A stretch of DNA of 10,253 nucleotides from Anaerolineales bacterium. GTDB taxonomy: Bacteria > Chloroflexota > Anaerolineae > 4572-78 > J111. Of this stretch, positions 1 through 5,094 are shown piece after piece (position 1 is the stretch's first letter; each line of letters starts with the position of its first letter). The position numbers and the translations under genes are program-made. The notes below the pieces were generated by a model. That model did not search any database. It had not been told where the DNA came from and saw only the letters and a program-made list of their open reading frames with translations. The stretch covers positions 1-10,253 of the forward strand of contig JAAUSP010000249.1 of NCBI GenBank assembly GCA_012032575.1, given 5' to 3'.

Positions 1-206
1 CGCGAGGTTCTGGCTCGCCTCGATACCAAACAGCAAGCCCTGATTATGGGGCCACGCCGTGCCCCATGCCCGTCGTCATCCAGACCCGCACCTACGACGC
101 CGATTTTTATGCCGCGATGGGCTATCGAGATTCCGCCGATTTGAAGGCCAGCCGGTCCGAACGGGTCAATTTATTACGCGGCGAAGTGGAAAAAGGGATA
201 GATTAA
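1..206 (+). pseudogene. 3' end of HerA/FtsK-like ATPase gene, frameshifted
   Basis: The gene enters from the left edge in frame 1 and ends at TAA 204-206 in frame 3. Frame 1 reads REVLARLDTKQQALIMG; frame 3 then gives MPVVIQTRTYDADFYAAMG and ends EKGID. Shortening GGGG (48-51) and CCCC (62-65) by one base each joins them into one reading frame with MGHAVPMPVVI at the joint. The pattern of an 'L-x-x-L-x-x-x-Q-A-L-I-x-G-H-A-V-x-M-P' segment followed by a short charged tail is what I associate with the C-terminal end of HerA-type DNA-translocating ATPases (DUF87 group). The P-loop and the rest of the domain lie outside the window. The two indels are either sequencing errors or real inactivation. 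Family assignment is from a short tail only, so it is moderate; the frameshift itself is seen directly. Confidence 0.55.
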
Positions 207-216
207 GGGTCAATAA

Positions 217-397
217 TCAATGGTCAATGACAGGACTTACGCGGTGAGCCTAAGCATGTCATTTCGACCGGAGGGAGAAATCCCTAATACCTCGTCTTGC
301 CAGAGTAGTTCTGAGGGATTTCTCGCTCCTATCGTCGCTCGAAATGACATGACCGCGCAACTTCTTGTTAATGAGCATGTAATCCATTGACCATTGA
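217..397. repeat. Outer 13-bp inverted repeat around a palindromic element
   Basis: TCAATGGTCAATG at 217-229 is the exact reverse complement of CATTGACCATTGA at 385-397. The arms flank the inner palindrome at 255-351. Together they occupy most of the 297-base gap between the ATPase remnant and the signal peptidase gene, in which I see no coding sequence. This nesting resembles small non-autonomous dispersed repeats that insert between genes; the target-site history is not resolvable from one copy. Confidence 0.6.
255..351. repeat. Palindromic dispersed repeat (MITE/REP-like), 97 bp
   Basis: The ends pair as CATGTCATTTCGA (255-267) with TCGAAATGACATG (339-351), and an inner pair follows as GAGAAATCCCT (275-285) with AGGGATTTCTC (314-324). 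The arms would fold into one long hairpin on either strand. From memory, 'gtcatttcgagcgaagcgagaaatc'-like palindromes are common interspersed repeats in many environmental genomes, so I call this a dispersed element and not a site specific to the neighbouring genes. No ORF in it is credible. Confidence 0.7.
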
Positions 398-414
398 CGA
401 TTGATTGCCCTTCC

Positions 415-443
415 TTGCCACAGGCCGCTTTGTTGGATATAAT
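415..443 (+). promoter_or_regulatory. Sigma-70 promoter for the signal peptidase gene
   Basis: TTGCCA (415-420) is separated by exactly 17 nt from TATAAT (438-443), which matches the housekeeping consensus at 11 of 12 positions. Transcription would start near 450, leaving a leader of about 50 nt before ATG 504. It could also feed the microcompartment genes by read-through if the hairpin at 1486-1541 does not stop polymerase. Confidence 0.75.
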
Positions 444-452
444 TCTATCCAA
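433..452. promoter_or_regulatory. Palindrome over the -10 box, candidate operator
   Basis: TTGGATA (433-439) and TATCCAA (446-452) form a perfect 7-bp inverted repeat with a 6-nt spacer. It straddles the -10 hexamer and the predicted transcription start, the position of a repressor site. No regulator gene is adjacent, so its binding partner is unknown, and part of the symmetry may be chance in AT-rich sequence. Confidence 0.4.
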
Positions 453-458
453 TGTAAG

Positions 459-474
459 CGTTTAAATATAAACG
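459..474. promoter_or_regulatory. Second palindrome in the leader of the signal peptidase gene
   Basis: CGTTTA (459-464) and TAAACG (469-474) are a perfect 6-bp inverted repeat with a 4-nt loop, inside the predicted 5' leader just after the transcription start. It could be an operator half or a small mRNA hairpin. It is short and AT-rich, so chance occurrence is possible. Confidence 0.3.
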
Positions 475-503
475 TATTTGAACGCTGAACTTTTCTGGAG
501 TTT

Positions 504-1457
504 ATGTTGTCCAATCCATTTGAACCACAGCATGATAATTTTCCGGCTGACTCCGAGGGAGTTACCCCCCATCTGCCAACATCCCCCCCATCCACCGAAG
601 CCGATTCTAGGCCCATTCCGGCGAATTTAACCGATCCAGAACTGCCGGATCTGCCTTTCAGAACATCAGATGCCTCACCGGATTTAGCCAGTTTGTTTGA
701 ATCCCCTCACGCCATAGAGCCAGAGCCAGCCTTGGCCTCTGCGCCGGTTTACCGGGTTTCCCCGGCTGAACCAGACTGGTCTGATTACACCCTGCCCCCC
801 TTAGAAGATGAAGCTCCCGCCGAAGAGAAATCTTCCGGCTGGAAAACCGCCTGGGCGGTGGTCCGTGAAGTGGGTGAGACCATTATCCTCACCCTAATTA
901 TTTTCTTTTTGATTCAAACCGTCATCCGCAACTTTCGGGTGGTTGGCACCAGTATGGTGGACAACCTGCACGACGGCCAATATTTGATTATTGATAAACT
1001 CAGCTACAACTCCTTTGTGACGGGTGTTTTGCAAATGGGCGGGCCGCAGCGGGGCGATGTGATTGTATTTGAGCCCCCCAACCGGCCTGGCGAGGATTAC
1101 GTCAAGCGCGTCATTGGCCTGCCGGGGGAGACGGTGGAAATTCGGGCCGGCCAGGTTTTTATCAACGGCGAGCCTCTGGTCGAACCTTTCCAGCCGATGC
1201 CGGGCACTTACACTATGCCTAACGCGGTTACGGTTCCCAATGGGCAAGTTTTTGTGTTGGGTGATAACCGCAATAATTCCAACGACTCGCACAATTGGGG
1301 CACACTGCCGCTTGAAAACATCGTCGGGCGGGCCTGGCTATCGTACTGGCCGCCCAACGAGTGGGGTGTGATACCGCGCGATGTGCCGACCGAACAGGCG
1401 ACTTTGAAGCATTTGCTGAATGAGTTGGTTCCCAGCGCCAACGCCGATAATAATTAA
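504..1457 (+). CDS. lepB: Signal peptidase I with long N-terminal extension
   Basis: The product (317 aa) is a type I (S26) signal peptidase, which removes signal peptides from secreted proteins at the outer face of the cytoplasmic membrane. One membrane segment lies at about residues 125-142 (ETIILTLIIFFLIQTV). Box B follows with the catalytic Ser150 in GTSM, then the general-base Lys201 in DYVKRVIGLPGE, and the late conserved box GDNRNNSNDSHNWG at 253-266. Residues 1-115 are an unusual acidic, proline-rich, low-complexity tail that would be cytoplasmic; typical bacterial enzymes have only a few residues there. The usual Pro after GTSM is Asp here (SMVDNL). GGAG (497-500) lies only 3 nt before ATG 504, so the TTG at 507 is an alternative start differing by one residue. 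It is a housekeeping gene and probably not part of the microcompartment pathway. Confidence 0.93.
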   Translation: MLSNPFEPQHDNFPADSEGVTPHLPTSPPSTEADSRPIPANLTDPELPDLPFRTSDASPDLASLFESPHAIEPEPALASAPVYRVSPAEPDWSDYTLPPLEDEAPAEEKSSGWKTAWAVVREVGETIILTLIIFFLIQTVIRNFRVVGTSMVDNLHDGQYLIIDKLSYNSFVTGVLQMGGPQRGDVIVFEPPNRPGEDYVKRVIGLPGETVEIRAGQVFINGEPLVEPFQPMPGTYTMPNAVTVPNGQVFVLGDNRNNSNDSHNWGTLPLENIVGRAWLSYWPPNEWGVIPRDVPTEQATLKHLLNELVPSANADNN

Positions 1458-1485
1458 CCAGTTTCAGACTAGAGATAGATACAAA

Positions 1486-1541
1486 CGTGTTGCGTGTTGC
1501 ATCTTCCGTTTATTTTTACGGAAGACGCAACACGCAACACG
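1486..1541. repeat. 24-bp-arm perfect hairpin between lepB and the BMC operon
   Basis: The left arm 1486-1509 begins CGTGTTGCGTGTTGC and the right arm 1518-1541 ends GCAACACGCAACACG. The arms pair over 24 positions with a single A/C mismatch, around the 8-nt loop TTATTTTT. The arms contain a tandem GTGTTGC motif. There is no T-run after the right arm on either strand, so it is not a textbook intrinsic terminator, although such a stable hairpin could block or attenuate read-through from lepB. I read it as a dispersed palindromic repeat. The remaining 43 nt up to ATG 1585 contain TACAAT at 1555-1560 without a convincing -35. Confidence 0.75.
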
Positions 1542-1584
1542 AGTAACAGGTCCGTACAATCTTTCAGGGTTTTAATCAATATCC

Positions 1585-2217
1585 ATGTCAAAACCTATCA
1601 TCACGGTAGAGGATATTCGCGCGGCTGCGCCGGGCAGTATTTTGCCGGTGCCGCCGGAAGCCATTATCACCGATCTGGCCCGCGAAGTCGCTCAGGCTCA
1701 CCAGATCAGCCTGGTCACGAGCGATCATCTGACTTCGACTTCATCAACCAACGGCCACGGGCCGGTTATTGCCATCGGCGCGGATCACGGCGCTTCGTTT
1801 CCGATGAAAGAAGAACTCAAGCCTTATCTGGCCGAATTGGGCTACACGGTGCTGGATTGTGGAACCTTCACCCCGGAGGCGGTAGATTATCCTGATATTG
1901 CCTATGCCGTGGCCAAGCAGGTTGCCAATGGTACGGCCTGGCGGGGCATTGTAATTGATGGAGCCGGCATTGGTTCCAGCATGGCGGCCAACAAGGTTCC
2001 GGGGATTCGGGCGGCGTTGTGTTATAATGAGGCGATGGCTCGCAACAGCCGCGAGCACAACGACGCCAATGTGCTGACAATGGGGGCAGGGATGATCGGG
2101 CTGAATCTGGCCCGGCAAATTGTCGAAACCTGGCTCAAAACGGAGTTCGGCGGAGGCCGACACCAGCGCCGGGTCAATAAAATTATCGAAATCGAACAAC
2201 GTTTTTTGAAAGGCTAA
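1585..2217 (+). CDS. RpiB/LacAB-type sugar-phosphate isomerase, BMC-associated
   Basis: The product (210 aa) belongs to the RpiB/LacA/LacB family, which interconverts aldose and ketose phosphates such as ribose-5-P and ribulose-5-P. The domain starts near residue 60 with [10 protein letters not shown], continues with [12 protein letters not shown] (134-145) and [10 protein letters not shown] (155-164, including the conserved His158), and ends with GGRHQRRV. Two features are odd. First, residues 1-57 precede a family domain that normally begins at the N-terminus; the segment ITVEDIRAA...[10 protein letters not shown] resembles the N-terminal part of other microcompartment enzymes such as EutQ (from memory) and may be for targeting. 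Second, the catalytic Cys of E. coli RpiB (LCGTG) is Asp125 here (IDGAGIG), with the next Thr changed to Ala. It stands first in the operon, 1 nt before deoC. The only purine-rich ribosome-site candidate, AGGG at 1566-1569, is about 15 nt from the ATG, so initiation looks weak. Family is sure; substrate is not. Confidence 0.85.
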   Translation: MSKPIITVEDIRAAAPGSILPVPPEAIITDLAREVAQAHQISLVTSDHLTSTSSTNGHGPVIAIGADHGASFPMKEELKPYLAELGYTVLDCGTFTPEAVDYPDIAYAVAKQVANGTAWRGIVIDGAGIGSSMAANKVPGIRAALCYNEAMARNSREHNDANVLTMGAGMIGLNLARQIVETWLKTEFGGGRHQRRVNKIIEIEQRFLKG

Positions 2218-2218
2218 T

Positions 2219-3106
2219 ATGACCACCTTGGATAATGCCACGGTCAATCGGTTGGTCGAAGCCATCAGCCAGGAAATTCTTCGTGTCACAAATGGTCAGG
2301 GCCTAACAGCCTCTGCACCGCCCGCCTTTGACTCCTGCCAGGATTGTTTGGGTCAGTGCGCCCAGAAATGCCCCGATAAAATTATGGCGGCAATTCAGGC
2401 CGGGGCGGAACGTTTCACCGCCAGCCTGGGTATCAGCGGGGTAAAAACCGAAGTGGCCCACTTAATTGACCACACGCTGCTCAAACCCGAAGCGACCGTC
2501 CAACAAATTGCCCAGCTTTGCCATGAGGCGCTGCTGTATAATTTTGCTTCGGTTTGTATCAATCCGGCGCATGTCAAACTGGCTGCCCAACTGCTGCAAA
2601 ATTCTGAGGTCAAAGTGTGTACGGTAGTGGGTTTTCCGCTGGGGGCGACTTCAACCGAGGCTAAAGTGTTTGAAACCTTGCAAGCCCTGCGCGATGGCGC
2701 GACCGAAATTGATATGGTCATCAATATCGGGGCGCTCAAAGGCGGCGATGACATCCTGGTAGAACGCGATATTGCTGCCGTTGTTGAGACCGTTCACCAG
2801 CATGGGGCGCTATGCAAGGTCATCATTGAAACAGTGCTGCTGACGAATGATGAAAAAGTACGCGCATGTCAACTGGCTAAAAAAGCCAGAGCTGATTTTG
2901 TAAAAACTTCAACTGGGTTCAGTAGTGGGGGGGCTACCATCGAAGATGTCGCCTTGATGCGGCAGACGGTGGGGCCACAAGTGGGGGTTAAGGCTTCGGG
3001 CGGCATCAGAACGCTGGCCGAAGCGCAACGCATGATTTCGGCGGGGGCTACCCGGCTGGGGGTCAGTGCGGGTGTAAAAATTATCCAAGAGGCGCAGTCA
3101 CTATGA
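2219..3106 (+). CDS. deoC: Deoxyribose-phosphate aldolase with N-terminal targeting extension
   Basis: The product (295 aa) is a class I aldolase of the DeoC/DERA family, cleaving 2-deoxy-D-ribose-5-phosphate into acetaldehyde and glyceraldehyde-3-phosphate. The barrel begins near residue 79 ([15 protein letters not shown]). Key residues are Asp165 in EIDMVINIG, the Schiff-base Lys229 in DFVKTSTGF, and the second active-site Lys258 in [10 protein letters not shown]. Classical DeoC is about 220-260 aa, so roughly 70 N-terminal residues are extra. They hold an amphipathic helix ([17 protein letters not shown], 7-23) like known encapsulation peptides, then a linker, then four cysteines spaced C-x2-C-x3-C-x3-C at 40, 43, 47 and 51, which could bind metal or an iron-sulfur centre. 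A GAAAGG site precedes the ATG by a few bases. The stop overlaps the next gene as ATGA. Acetaldehyde is the volatile intermediate a shell would contain. Confidence 0.92.
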   Translation: MTTLDNATVNRLVEAISQEILRVTNGQGLTASAPPAFDSCQDCLGQCAQKCPDKIMAAIQAGAERFTASLGISGVKTEVAHLIDHTLLKPEATVQQIAQLCHEALLYNFASVCINPAHVKLAAQLLQNSEVKVCTVVGFPLGATSTEAKVFETLQALRDGATEIDMVINIGALKGGDDILVERDIAAVVETVHQHGALCKVIIETVLLTNDEKVRACQLAKKARADFVKTSTGFSSGGATIEDVALMRQTVGPQVGVKASGGIRTLAEAQRMISAGATRLGVSAGVKIIQEAQSL

Positions 3107-3327
3107 GTACATGCCCAGTCTGCCAGACAGGTCGCTTGCAAAAACGCTCGATGGCTTTTGTGGAGTGGCATGGCCGGTATCTTTTGGTGGTTAACCGGAT
3201 GCCGGCTATGGTTTGCGAGGTTTGCCAGGAACGTGTTTACGACTACGATGCTATCGAGATTTTGCAAAAGCTGTTGTGGTCTAATCCTCCGGCTCAAAAC
3301 CGAGTTGTTTCCAGCAGAAATTCGTAA
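3103..3327 (+). CDS. YgiT-type zinc-finger protein, 74 aa
   Basis: Two CxxC pairs (Cys4/Cys7 in CPVC and Cys38/Cys41 in CEVC) separated by about 30 residues form the zinc-binding module of the YgiT/MqsA N-terminal type. Between them lies a short beta-rich stretch ([14 protein letters not shown]), and after them a helix ([12 protein letters not shown]). YgiT-type proteins usually accompany a small toxin, with the DNA-binding part C-terminal. Here there is no toxin gene next door and no helix-turn-helix domain. The start codon overlaps the deoC stop (ATGA), so the two are probably translationally coupled. The last 12 or so residues look unstructured and may be an extension. Its role in a microcompartment operon is unknown: a regulator or a metal-handling partner of the Cys-rich enzyme tails are both guesses. 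Confidence 0.75.
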   Translation: MSTCPVCQTGRLQKRSMAFVEWHGRYLLVVNRMPAMVCEVCQERVYDYDAIEILQKLLWSNPPAQNRVVSSRNS

Positions 3328-3349
3328 AACGTTACAAATGAAACGTTTT
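3326..3349 (+). repeat. AACGTT hairpin before the first BMC-P gene
   Basis: AAAACGTT (3326-3333) pairs with AACGTTTT (3342-3349) around an 8-nt loop. The left arm starts inside the stop codon region of the zinc-finger gene. It resembles a weak terminator with its Ts inside the right arm. A further ACGTTT follows at once, so the motif is reiterated. It may reduce or stabilise the downstream transcript; this is unproven. Confidence 0.45.
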
Positions 3350-3417
3350 CACGTTTCACACTTCATGCTGTAACCAATTTAAGTTTATCAGAAAATAGCG
3401 TCATTCTCAGGAATTTT

Positions 3418-3708
3418 ATGTTAATTGCCAGAGTTGTCGGGTCAGCCGTAGCGACCATTAAGGACGAAAAGTTAAACGGAACCAAGCTGTTGGTGGTGCG
3501 TGAGGCCAATGCCCGCGGCGAAGCCACCGGCAAACCGCTCGTGGCGATTGACACGGTAGACGCCGGTGTGGGCGATGTCGTTCTGATTGCCAGCGGCTCG
3601 TCGGCCCGCCAAACCTCGTTGACCAAAGATCGCCCGGTTGATGCAGTCATTATGGCCCTTCTGGACAGTCTTGAGGTTGATGGGGAAATTACCTTTAGAA
3701 AATCTTAA
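3418..3708 (+). CDS. BMC-P (EutN/CcmL) shell vertex protein 1
   Basis: The product (96 aa) belongs to the EutN/CcmL family, which forms pentamers that cap the vertices of icosahedral microcompartment shells. It shows the family pattern: an N-terminal strand MLIARVVGSAVATIK, then GTKLLVVREAN, then the turn DAGVGDVVLIASGSSARQ, and a final strand VDAVIMALLDSLEV. Of the three paralogues this one keeps the canonical AGVGD...GSSAR loop best. AGGAA (3409-3413) lies 4 nt before ATG 3418. It is the first of three tandem vertex genes, preceded by 90 nt containing an AACGTT hairpin. No hexamer-forming BMC-H gene is in the window. Confidence 0.93.
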   Translation: MLIARVVGSAVATIKDEKLNGTKLLVVREANARGEATGKPLVAIDTVDAGVGDVVLIASGSSARQTSLTKDRPVDAVIMALLDSLEVDGEITFRKS

Positions 3709-3709
3709 A

Positions 3710-3738
3710 AACGTTAGAACGTTTGTACGTTCAACGTT
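3710..3738 (+). repeat. 12-bp hairpin between BMC-P 1 and BMC-P 2
   Basis: AACGTT (3710-3715), a bulged A, and GAACGT (3717-3722) pair with ACGTTC (3727-3732) and AACGTT (3733-3738) around the loop TTGT. A third AACGTT copy follows at 3741-3746, directly before ATG 3751. The hairpin fills almost the whole 42-nt gap and replaces any recognisable ribosome-binding site, so it may set the amount of the second vertex protein. Confidence 0.6.
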
Positions 3739-3750
3739 GGAACGTTTTTT

Positions 3751-4065
3751 ATGCTTTTAGGTAAAATTGTCGGTACAGCGGTTGCCACCATCAAAACGCC
3801 AGAACTGGCGGGAGTCAAACTGCTGGTGGTGCAGGTGTTGAATAAACAACTGGAACCCATCGGCAATGTGCAGGTTGTCGCCGACGCTACCCAGGCCGGC
3901 TACGGCGACGTTGTTTTTATGGTTCGCGCCCGCGAGGCCGCCATGTCTCTGGAAAACACTTTTGTCCCGGTTGACCTGGCCGCCATCGGTGTGGTAGATA
4001 CTGTTGACGTGGACGCGTCCATCAAAAATTTTGAGCTGCCGCCAGGATATAGTCAGTTTGCTTAA
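3751..4065 (+). CDS. BMC-P (EutN/CcmL) shell vertex protein 2
   Basis: The product (104 aa) is a second EutN/CcmL-family vertex pentamer subunit. It begins MLLGKIVGTAVATIK and has AGVKLLVVQVLN, followed by the AGYGDVVFMVRAREAA turn and the strand LAAIGVVDTVDV. The loop that reads GSSAR in the first paralogue is RAREAAM here, and a C-terminal tail of about 14 residues (IKNFELPPGYSQFA) extends beyond the normal fold. These differences suggest it is not interchangeable with its neighbours. There is no clear Shine-Dalgarno sequence: only GG at 3739-3740 precedes a run of AACGTTTTTT up to the ATG. Confidence 0.9.
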   Translation: MLLGKIVGTAVATIKTPELAGVKLLVVQVLNKQLEPIGNVQVVADATQAGYGDVVFMVRAREAAMSLENTFVPVDLAAIGVVDTVDVDASIKNFELPPGYSQFA

Positions 4066-4093
4066 AAGCAGTAGATGATTAGTAGTCAGTAAT

Positions 4094-4173
4094 CAGATAA
4101 GTAGGGGCGTACCCTTGCGGTCGCCCCTGGCGGGGCAGGCGCAAGGCCGTGCCCCTACCCAAAACATTATCTG
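4094..4173. repeat. 80-bp nested inverted repeat between BMC-P 2 and BMC-P 3
   Basis: CAGATAA (4094-4100) pairs with TTATCTG (4167-4173), and inside it GTAGGGGC (4101-4108) pairs with GCCCCTAC (4151-4158). The interior is rich in GGGGC/GCCCC and CTTGCGGTCGCCCC-like words. From memory, 'gtaggggcg...gcccctac' palindromes are typical interspersed repeats in Chloroflexota and cyanobacteria. It enlarges this gap to 181 nt in an otherwise compact operon. I see no ORF here. Confidence 0.7.
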
Positions 4174-4203
4174 AACATCTATAGCAATTGCATATTCCTT
4201 ATC

Positions 4204-4225
4204 CTGCTACCTGCTACCCTGCTAC
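4204..4225 (+). repeat. Three CTGCTAC direct repeats before BMC-P 3
   Basis: CTGCTAC occurs at 4204-4210, 4211-4217 and 4219-4225, about 10-30 nt upstream of the ribosome-binding site of the third vertex gene. It could be a short slippage-derived repeat or a protein site. No function can be assigned. Confidence 0.5.
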
Positions 4226-4246
4226 TTGTGTCTTTGGAGTTAATAA

Positions 4247-4519
4247 TTGGTCATTGCCAAGGTTGTGGGCACAGTTGTTTCAACCGTAAAACATCCGGCC
4301 TATCACGGGTACAAATTGCAACTGGTGCAGCCGCTCAACCTGCCCCATGAAGCCCCCGAAGAAATCTTTTTGGTCCTGGACAATGCCCACGCCGGCATCG
4401 GTGATACCGTGCTGGTGATGCGCGAGGGCGGCGCAGCGCGGCAAATTATGCAAAGCGACGATGCGCCCGTCATCTCGATGATTGTCGGGATTTTAGACTC
4501 GGTAGACATCACCGGGTAG
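4247..4519 (+). CDS. BMC-P (EutN/CcmL) shell vertex protein 3, TTG start
   Basis: The product (90 aa, the usual length of the family) is a third EutN/CcmL vertex protein: VIAKVVGTVVSTVK, then GYKLQLVQPLN, the turn AHAGIGDTVLVMREGGAARQ, and the strand MIVGILDSVDITG. The start is a TTG at 4247, chosen because GGAG (4236-4239) sits 7 nt upstream and because the family's N-terminal strand begins exactly there; no ATG is available in a suitable place. It is separated from the second paralogue by repeats and followed after 16 nt by the unrecognised gene. Three divergent vertex proteins in one locus is a known arrangement in PVM-like and SPU-like microcompartments. Confidence 0.92.
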   Translation: MVIAKVVGTVVSTVKHPAYHGYKLQLVQPLNLPHEAPEEIFLVLDNAHAGIGDTVLVMREGGAARQIMQSDDAPVISMIVGILDSVDITG

Positions 4520-4535
4520 GAGAAAGGAAATTCTT

Positions 4536-5081
4536 ATGAGTAATACGGTCCATCGAATTGCCACCGGTTCTATTGGAGCATCGGGCCGGGTAACTGCCGA
4601 TTTTTTCACCGGCAGCTATCGTTTCTCGGCCAGTGTGCTGGTGTACAAGCGGCGGCTGGCCGATGTTTTGGGCGACCGTATCACCGACTACGTGGACATG
4701 GTGGACATTTATGTTTCGCGGATTAATAATCCCGGCGAAATTGTAGCGACCTACCAAAAGGGATCACTGGTAAAAGACGAAATCAACTTTGTCCTGCTTT
4801 CCAGCGAAGTCGAAGGCACTTCCAAAGAACGTTTTTATGTGCCCAACCGCGTTAGTCTGCCCATTTTTGTCACCGTGCCTTCATTTGAAATACAGGGAAA
4901 ATTTCAGTGGATGGGTGATCTGGAAGTCAAAAAAATCTTTGCCTCCGACACCAACAAGTTTTTACCCATTTTGGACGCCAGCACCACCAACGCTCATTTT
5001 CCCAAAGTAACCTTTGAAGGACCAATTGTCCTGGTTAACAAATCCAAAATAGAGCTGATCTGCATTGGCGATGCCAGCTAA
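4536..5081 (+). CDS. Unrecognised protein with two degenerate beta-rich repeats, BMC operon
   Basis: I do not recognise this 181-aa protein with certainty. It has no signal peptide, membrane segment or catalytic-looking motif. It appears to be an internal duplication. Repeat 1 (about 17-88) runs RVTADFF, YRFSASVLVYK, a short helix LADVLGD, a YVDMVDIYV strand and GSLVKDEINFVLL. Repeat 2 (about 107-178) runs SLPIFVTV, FEIQGKFQWM, VKKIFASD, KFLPILDAST and GPIVLVNKSKIELICI. Each unit has two strands, a small helix, an 'F/Y-x-x-x-L/V-D' strand and an 'LVxKxxI' end, somewhat like the small Chloroflexota domain I remember as DUF6812 (weak memory). AAAGGA (4523-4528) gives a good ribosome site. It lies 16 nt after the last vertex gene and 13 nt before the receiver-ATPase gene, so it is likely co-translated with both and may partner the latter. 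Confidence 0.75.
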   Translation: MSNTVHRIATGSIGASGRVTADFFTGSYRFSASVLVYKRRLADVLGDRITDYVDMVDIYVSRINNPGEIVATYQKGSLVKDEINFVLLSSEVEGTSKERFYVPNRVSLPIFVTVPSFEIQGKFQWMGDLEVKKIFASDTNKFLPILDASTTNAHFPKVTFEGPIVLVNKSKIELICIGDAS

Positions 5082-5094
5082 TCCGTGGTGAGTT

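Noticed and set aside
894..1292. Minus-strand 132-codon frame inside lepB
   Set aside because: It is a shadow of the signal peptidase catalytic domain, with no ribosome site or recognisable motif.
1486..1541. Standard rho-independent terminator for lepB
   Set aside because: The T-run is in the loop and not after the stem, so I list it as a palindromic repeat with possible attenuating effect.
3103..3327. Toxin-antitoxin pair around the zinc-finger gene
   Set aside because: Both neighbours are clearly deoC and a BMC-P gene; no toxin-sized ORF fits on either strand.
4094..4225. CRISPR-like or riboswitch element between BMC-P 2 and BMC-P 3
   Set aside because: There are only nested palindromes and a 7-mer repeated three times, with no regularly spaced repeats and no recognisable riboswitch core.
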